Shown in pieces: positions 58,482-64,000 of a stretch of DNA of 64,000 nucleotides. The notes beneath the pieces are model-generated. The model saw only the letters and a program-made list of their open reading frames with translations, did no database searches and was not told the DNA's origin. The position numbers and the translations under genes are program-made. Source of the stretch: Sympetrum striolatum (taxonomy: Eukaryota; Arthropoda; Insecta; Odonata; Libellulidae); NCBI GenBank assembly GCA_947579665.1, contig CANPUZ010000032.1:866647-930646 (forward strand), in the 5' to 3' direction. Position 1 is the first letter of the stretch. Every line of letters starts with the position of its first letter.

Positions 58482-59479
58482 TACGAGTAAAATGTAGCTT
58501 GCATACTGCAAGCAGATCGGCAATACTAATTTCATATCGGCATCACATCGGGACGGTCCTCATAAGAAAAAAAAGGATTTAATTTTTACTTAAAATTCGC
58601 TGAAATTTCATCGTCTGGAATCGAACCCGTGTCTTACTGGAAAACCTACTATGAAACACAATAGAAATTCACCATCTCTAACTATGTGTGAAAATTCAAG
58701 CAGAAATATTGGCTACAACTGCCTCAAAAGACGCGCTAATATTCACGAATGTAAATGGCTCTCGGGACTCGAACCATATTATTGGCAAAGGTTTCAAAAT
58801 AATTCCTAAATATCGGATCAACTTCTGATTGCGGAGACACCTGGTGTCGAACCCAGGACACATTGATAGCTATGAATGCATAGTTTGATTTGTTTAGACT
58901 GGTTCTTCTATCATGCTAGGTTTTAAGTCAATAGCATGCCGGGAAGTACCTGAAACTTGTTCCCGTTATCTCCATAAGAAATGCATTGAGGAATGTAAAT
59001 GGCCCTCTGGGATCGAACCAAGGAACATCAGGGAAAAAATAAAAATCGATTATGAAATATATTTATGATATCTAACCCCATACCGAATTTCAATTTTCCA
59101 TGCCATCGGGAAAGGGTCCAAAAAAATCTTCAAAATCGCCACAATGCATTTTAAACGGCCGATCTTTGCCCCAACCTAGCATCGAACCAAGGATAATATT
59201 CGTAGATGTCTTTATGGTTTCCTTTAGATATGCACGGCATCTAGCGATCCCTCGAATTTCAACTCTCTACCTTTCCGGGAAGTGCTTCAAAAAAAATTTC
59301 GAAAATCTTCACCATGTATCCTTATGGAGAAAATCGGGACTTTGGGGCCTTCTGGAATCGAACCCATGACACCGAGGTTCAAAGTCAGCTTTTTCCTGGA
59401 GGTAACACGTTATGGCCATAACGTCGTAAAAATTTCAAGTCGGTGGCGCTTGTGGAACATGGTTAGAATTTTGATCCCC
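58482..59479 (-). repeat. Composite B-box unit 43 (type 1, internal deletion)
   Basis: The unit is 998 bp. About 80 bp between boxes E and D is missing: sequence jumps from CTCGAACC straight to ATATTATTGGCAAAGG. Related to units 27 and 30 at the hairpin end, but ends GATCCCC. Confidence 0.88.
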
Positions 59480-59587
59480 TATATATAACTTATATATATA
59501 TATATATATATATATAGGTATATCCGGAGAAGCGTCTATATATAATAGATATAGACGTTTCTCCGGATATACCTATATATATATATA
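59480..59587. repeat. Linker with near-perfect palindrome
   Basis: TA tracts flank a palindrome at 59516-59574 with 24-base arms (AGGTATATCCGGAGAAGCG against its complement) and a single mismatch. It is the GGTATATCC-class counterpart of the palindromes at 2347 and 39008. Confidence 0.88.
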
Positions 59588-60665
59588 TACGAGTAATATG
59601 TAGCTTGCATACTGCAAGCAGATGGGCAATACTAATTTCATATCGGCATCATATCGGGACGGTACTCAAAAGAAAAAAAAAAGGATTTAATTTTTTCTTA
59701 AAATTCGCTGAAATTTCATCGTCTGGCATCGAACCCGGGTCTTCCTGGTAAACCTATTATGAAACACAATAGAAGATCACCATCTCTAATTATGTGTGAA
59801 AATTCAAGCAGAAATATTGGCTATAACTGCCTCAAAAAACGTTCAAATTTTTATGAATGTTAATGCCTCTCGGGACTCGAACCAAGGACGATCGTGGAAA
59901 TCTAAAACATGTTTCTGAAAGTTATTTATGATTTCTATCTACTTGCCGAATTTCAAGTTTCTATTTTATTGGGAAAGGTTTCAAAATAATTCCTAAATAT
60001 CGGATCAACTTCTAATTGCAGAGACACCTGGTGTCGAACCTAGGACATATTGTAAGCTGTAAATGCACAGTTTGGTTTGTAAAGACCTGTTCCTCTATCA
60101 CGCAATGTTTGAAGTCGATAGCATGCCGGGAAGTACCTTAATTTTGTTTCCGTTATCTCCGTAAGAAATTCATTGAGAAGTGCAAATAGCCCCCTGGGAT
60201 CGAACCAAGGACCATCAGCGAACATTTAAAGTTCGATTATGTAATATATTTATGATATCTATCCACGTGCCGAGTTTCACGTATCCACGTTATCGGGAAA
60301 GAGTCAAAAAGAAATCTTCAAAATCGCCGCAATGCATTTTAAACGGCCGATTTTTGCCCCAACGTAGCATCGAACCATGGACCATATTTGGCGATGTCTT
60401 TTTTATTTTCGTTGGATATGCACGGCTTCCAGCGATCCCTCGAATTTCAACTCTCTCCTTTTCCGGGAAGTGCCTCAAAAAAATTTTCAAAAATCCCTGC
60501 CATGTAATCTTATGGGGAAAATCGCGACTTTGGGGCCTTCTGGAATCGAACCCATGACACCGAGGTTCAAAGTCGGCTTTTTCCTGGAGGTTAAACGTCA
60601 TGGCCATAACGTCGTAAAAATTTCAAGTCAATGACGCTTTTGGTTTAGCCGGTGAATTTGTATCC
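59588..60665 (-). repeat. Composite B-box unit 44 (type 1, chimeric A-end)
   Basis: The unit is 1078 bp. Its A monomer follows the GATCCCC class until AAATTTCAAGTC, then switches to the GTATCC class (AATGACGCTTTTGGTTTAGCC). The tail carries five TATCTGGG repeats. Confidence 0.9.
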
Positions 60666-60750
60666 TATCTGGGTATCTGGGTATCTGGGTATCTGGGTAT
60701 CTGGGTATATATATGAATGAATCCGGAGAAGCATCTATATCTATTATATA
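60666..60750. repeat. (TATCTGGG)5 minisatellite and linker
   Basis: Five tandem octamers (about 60666-60705) follow the GTATCC end, then a standard linker motif and TA sequence. Two copies occur at 36685 and about two reverse copies at 20256. Confidence 0.92.
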
Positions 60751-61858
60751 TACGAGTAAAATGTAGCTTGCATACTGCAAGCAGATCGACAACACTAATT
60801 TCATGTCGGCATCATATCGGGAAGGCCGTCAAAAGAAGGAAAAATGGATTGAAAATATTCTGATTATTCGCTGCAATTTATTCGTCCGGCATCGAACACG
60901 GGTCTTCCTAGTGATACTTACTATGCAGCACAATAGAAGATCACCATCTCTAACTATCTGTGAAAATTCAAGCAGAAATATTATCTGCAACCTCCTCAAA
61001 CGACGTCCTACTTTTCCTTTATATTTCTTATGAGAGAAATGTTAATGTGCTCTGGCATCGAACCCAGGAATAATTCGGTCTTCAGAAAACTGTTTTCTTA
61101 AACCAGTTTTAACCATACATTTTCCAGCCAAGCACGAACTTCCTATCATTTCAATAAGTGCATCAAAAAAATAATGAAATACTAACCCTATGTATTTTAA
61201 ACGGGAGACATATTTACCGCCCAGCATCGAACCCGGGTCTTTCTGGTAAAACTTCCTATGCAACATAATAGAAGATATTAATCTTTAACTTTGTGCGAAA
61301 ATTCAAGCAGATGTATTGGCTGCAACTGCCTCAATCAAAGTCTTATTTTCCCTTATATTCCTTATGAGAGTAATGTTAATGTGCTCTGGCATCGAACCCA
61401 GGAATAGTACGGTCTTATGAAAATTTTTTTCTTAAACCAATTCTTACCTTACACTTTCCGGCTAAGCACGAACTTCCTATTATTTCGAGAAGTGCATCAA
61501 AAAAAATAATGAAAAACAGCTCCCATGTATTTTAAAGGGCAGATCTTTGCATCGTCCTAGCATCGAACCCAGGATATTTTTTGTAAAAGTCATTGATGTT
61601 TTCGAAAGACCAAGACCATAACTATAGGAACCTTGAGTTTTATTTCTCTACCTATCCGGAAAGTATTTTTTAAAAATTCCCGAAAATCACGGCAATGCAT
61701 TTAAACGGGAAAAATCGGGACTTTGGGGCCCTCTGGAATCGAACCTATGAGACTGAGGATCAAAGTCGCTTTTTTCCTGGGGGTTTCACGTTATGGCCAA
61801 TACGTCATAAAAATTTCAAGGCAATGACGCTTGTAGTTTAGCCTGTGAATTTGTATCC
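60751..61858 (-). repeat. Composite B-box unit 45 (diverged type 2, reverse)
   Basis: The unit is 1108 bp in J-I-H-G-B-A order, diverged from young type 2. Monomers I and G share the GTGCTCTGGCATCGAACCC context, and H reads CCCAGCATCGAACCCGGG. Confidence 0.87.
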
Positions 61859-61947
61859 TATCTATATAGCTATATAGCTATATGGCTATATAGCTATATG
61901 GCTTTATATATGAATGAATCCGGAGAAGCATCTATATATAATAGATA
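61859..61947. repeat. TATATAGC/TATATGGC minisatellite and linker
   Basis: About five imperfect octamers of TATATAGC or TATATGGC replace the usual TATC tract after the GTATCC end; a standard linker motif follows up to GGGGATC of unit 46. Confidence 0.88.
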
Positions 61948-63024
61948 GGGGATCAAAATTCTAACCATGTTCCACAAGCGCCAACGACTTGAAATTTTTA
62001 CGATGTATTGGCCATAACGTGTAACCTCCAGGAAATAGCTGACATCGAACCTCGGTGTTATGGGTTCGATTCCAGAAGGCCCCAAAGTCGCGATTTTCCC
62101 CATAAGAATACATGGCGGTGATTTTCGGAAATTTTTTTGAGGCACTTCCCGGAAAAGGAGAGATTTGAAATTTAAGGGATCGCTAGATGCCGTGCATATC
62201 TAAAGGAAACCATAAATACGTCTACGAATATTATCCTTGGTTCGATGCTAGGTCGGGGCAAAAATCGGCCGTTTAAAATGCATTGTGGCGATTTTTAAGA
62301 TTTTTTTTGGACCCTTTTCCGATGGCATAGAAACTTGAAATTTGGTATGACTTAGACACCATAAAAATATATCATAATAAAATTTTACATATTCGCTGAT
62401 GGTCCTTGGTTCGATCCCAGAGGGATATTTAAATTCCTCAATGCATTTCTTACGGAGATAACGGAAACAAATTTTAGGTACTTCCCGGCACGATATCGAT
62501 TTCAAACTTTGCATATAGAAAGATCAAGTCCATACAAATCTAACAGTGTATTCACAGCTATCAATGTGTCCTGGGTTCGACACCAGGTGTCTCTGCAATC
62601 AGAAGTTGATCCGATGTTTAGGAATTAATTTGAAACCTTTGCCAATAATATAGAAACTTGAAATTTGGGATATAGATAGAGATCAAAAATAACTTTCAGA
62701 AACATTTTTTAGATTTCCGAGATCGTCCTTAGTTCGAATCCAGAGAGCCATTTAAATTCGTGGAAATTAAAACGTCTTTTTAGGCAGTTGTAGCCCATAT
62801 TTCTGCTTGAATTTTCACACATGGTTAGAGATGGTGATTTTCTATTGTGCTGCATATTTAGTTTACAGTAAAGACCCGGGTTCGATGCCAGACGATGGAT
62901 TTTCAGCAAATTCTAAGAAAAATTTCAAATCATTTTTTTCTTTCGATGGCCGTCCCGATATGATGCCGACATAAAAATAGTGTTGCCGATCTGCTTGCAG
63001 TATGCAAGCAACATTTTACTCGTA
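61948..63024 (+). repeat. Composite B-box unit 46 (type 1)
   Basis: The unit is 1077 bp with a GGGGATC A-end. Box E is AGTTCGAATCC; the others keep the core. The hairpin is perfect. Confidence 0.9.
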
Positions 63025-63069
63025 TATATATATAAGTATATCCGGAGAAGCGTCTATATATATATAATA

Positions 63070-64000
63070 TACGAGTAAAATGTTGCTTGCATACTGCAAG
63101 CAGATTGACAACACTGGTTTCATATCGGCATCATTTCGGGACGGTCCTCAAAAGAAAAAAAAAAAGGATTGAAAATAACCATAAAATTCACAGCAATTTA
63201 ATCGTCGGGCATCGAACCCGGCTCTTACGGGTGAAACTCACTACGCAGCACAACAGATGATCACCATCTGTAACTCTGTGTGAAATTTCAAGCAGAAATA
63301 TTGGCTACAACTGCCTCAAAAGACGTTCTACTTTTCAAGAATGTAAATTGCTCTCTGGATTCGAACCAAGGACGATCATTGCAATCTAAAACATGCATTC
63401 GAAATTTATTTATTATTTCTATCTATATGCCGAATTTAGCGTTTAAATATTAAAGGGAAGCGGTTCAAATTAATTACTAAAAATCGGATCGGTTACTGAT
63501 TTTAGAGACGCCTGGTGTCGAACCCACGATACATTGGTGGCTGTAAATGCACAGTATGATTACGTAGGACTTGATTTTATTTTTTGCAAAGTTTGAAGTC
63601 GATATCATGCCGGGAAGTCCCTAAAATTTGATTCCGTTATCTCCATAAGAAATGCATTGAGGAATGTAAATGGCCCTCTGGGATCGAACCGAGGACCATC
63701 AACGAACATAAAAAATTTGATTATGAAATAAATTTGTGATATCTAACCCCATGCTGAATTTCAAGTTTCCATGCCATCGGCAAATGGTCCAAAATAAATC
63801 TTAAAAATCGCCGCAATGCATTTTAAACGGCCGATTTTTGCCCCGACCTAGAATCGAACCATGGACAATATTAGAAAATGTCTTTTTGGTTTTCGTTGGA
63901 TATCCACGGCATCTAGCGATCCCTCGAATTTCAATTCTCTACTTGTCCGGGAAGTGCCTCAAAAAAATTTTCGAAAATACTCACCATGTATCCTTATGGA
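63070..64000 (-). repeat. Composite B-box unit 47, runs off window
   Basis: Monomers F to B are present and the window ends in monomer A before its box. Box D sits in CCTGGTGTCGAACCCACG, and box B reads AGAATCGAACC. Confidence 0.88.

Noticed and set aside
1..64000. Many open frames of 60-125 codons, several recurring almost unchanged (for example 5570-5764, 27797-27991, 38719-38913)
   Set aside because: They are translations of the composite repeats. They recur because the repeats recur, occur on either strand, and in diverged copies have shifted ends and no conserved start. No domain or signal is recognisable.

Overview
This is a eukaryotic, intergenic, repeat-saturated window, most probably from an arthropod such as an insect. 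The pointers are the AT-rich composition, a BEL/Pao-type LTR retrotransposon, an RTE-type non-LTR retrotransposon with a TGA-rich 3' tail, and the absence of any host gene I can recognise. Species cannot be read from the sequence.

About 50 of the 64 kb is one family of composite repeat units. I count 47 units: 45 complete or internally deleted, one truncated (9177-10091), and one running off the right edge (63070-64000). A unit is 1069-1081 bp (type 1) or 1101-1104 bp (type 2; two diverged copies are about 1108). It carries six diverged monomers of about 150-175 bp. Each monomer has one copy of an 11-bp box, GGTTCGANNCC, identical to the internal B box of tRNA genes, and all six boxes point the same way. 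One terminus (the 'A-end') reads GGATAC or GGGGATC. The other (the 'hairpin end') has GCTTGCA-GTA-TGCAAGC followed by about 15 bases ending CTCGTA. I call A-end to hairpin-end the + orientation. Monomers are named in that order: A B C D E F in type 1, and A B G H I J in type 2, where G-H and I-J are copies of one two-monomer module. Units lie in both orientations, separated by short TA-rich linkers that carry a recurrent CCGGAGAAGC motif, often as near-perfect palindromes.

Layout: 1-13262, units 1-12; 13283-20225, unit 13 split by a BEL/Pao element (13435-19648, minus strand); 20281-23647, units 14-16; 23773-26912, an RTE element (plus strand) inserted in a TA microsatellite; 26921-34952, units 17-23; 35027-36644, a unit-free single-copy island with no recognisable gene; 36645-36684, a terminal stub of a unit; 36742-64000, units 24-47.

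The retrotransposons are recent arrivals. The two BEL LTRs differ at 5 of 291 positions, and its gag-pol frame is broken by only two stop codons. The RTE frame is broken by one TGA. The composite units are the unexplained component. Their tight length, fixed monomer number, conserved termini, B-box/T-arm-like hairpins and repeated insertion at TA look like either a non-autonomous transposon family that targets its own TA-rich linkers, or a higher-order satellite built on a tRNA-like motif. Unit boundaries, monomer assignments and LTR differences were read by eye.
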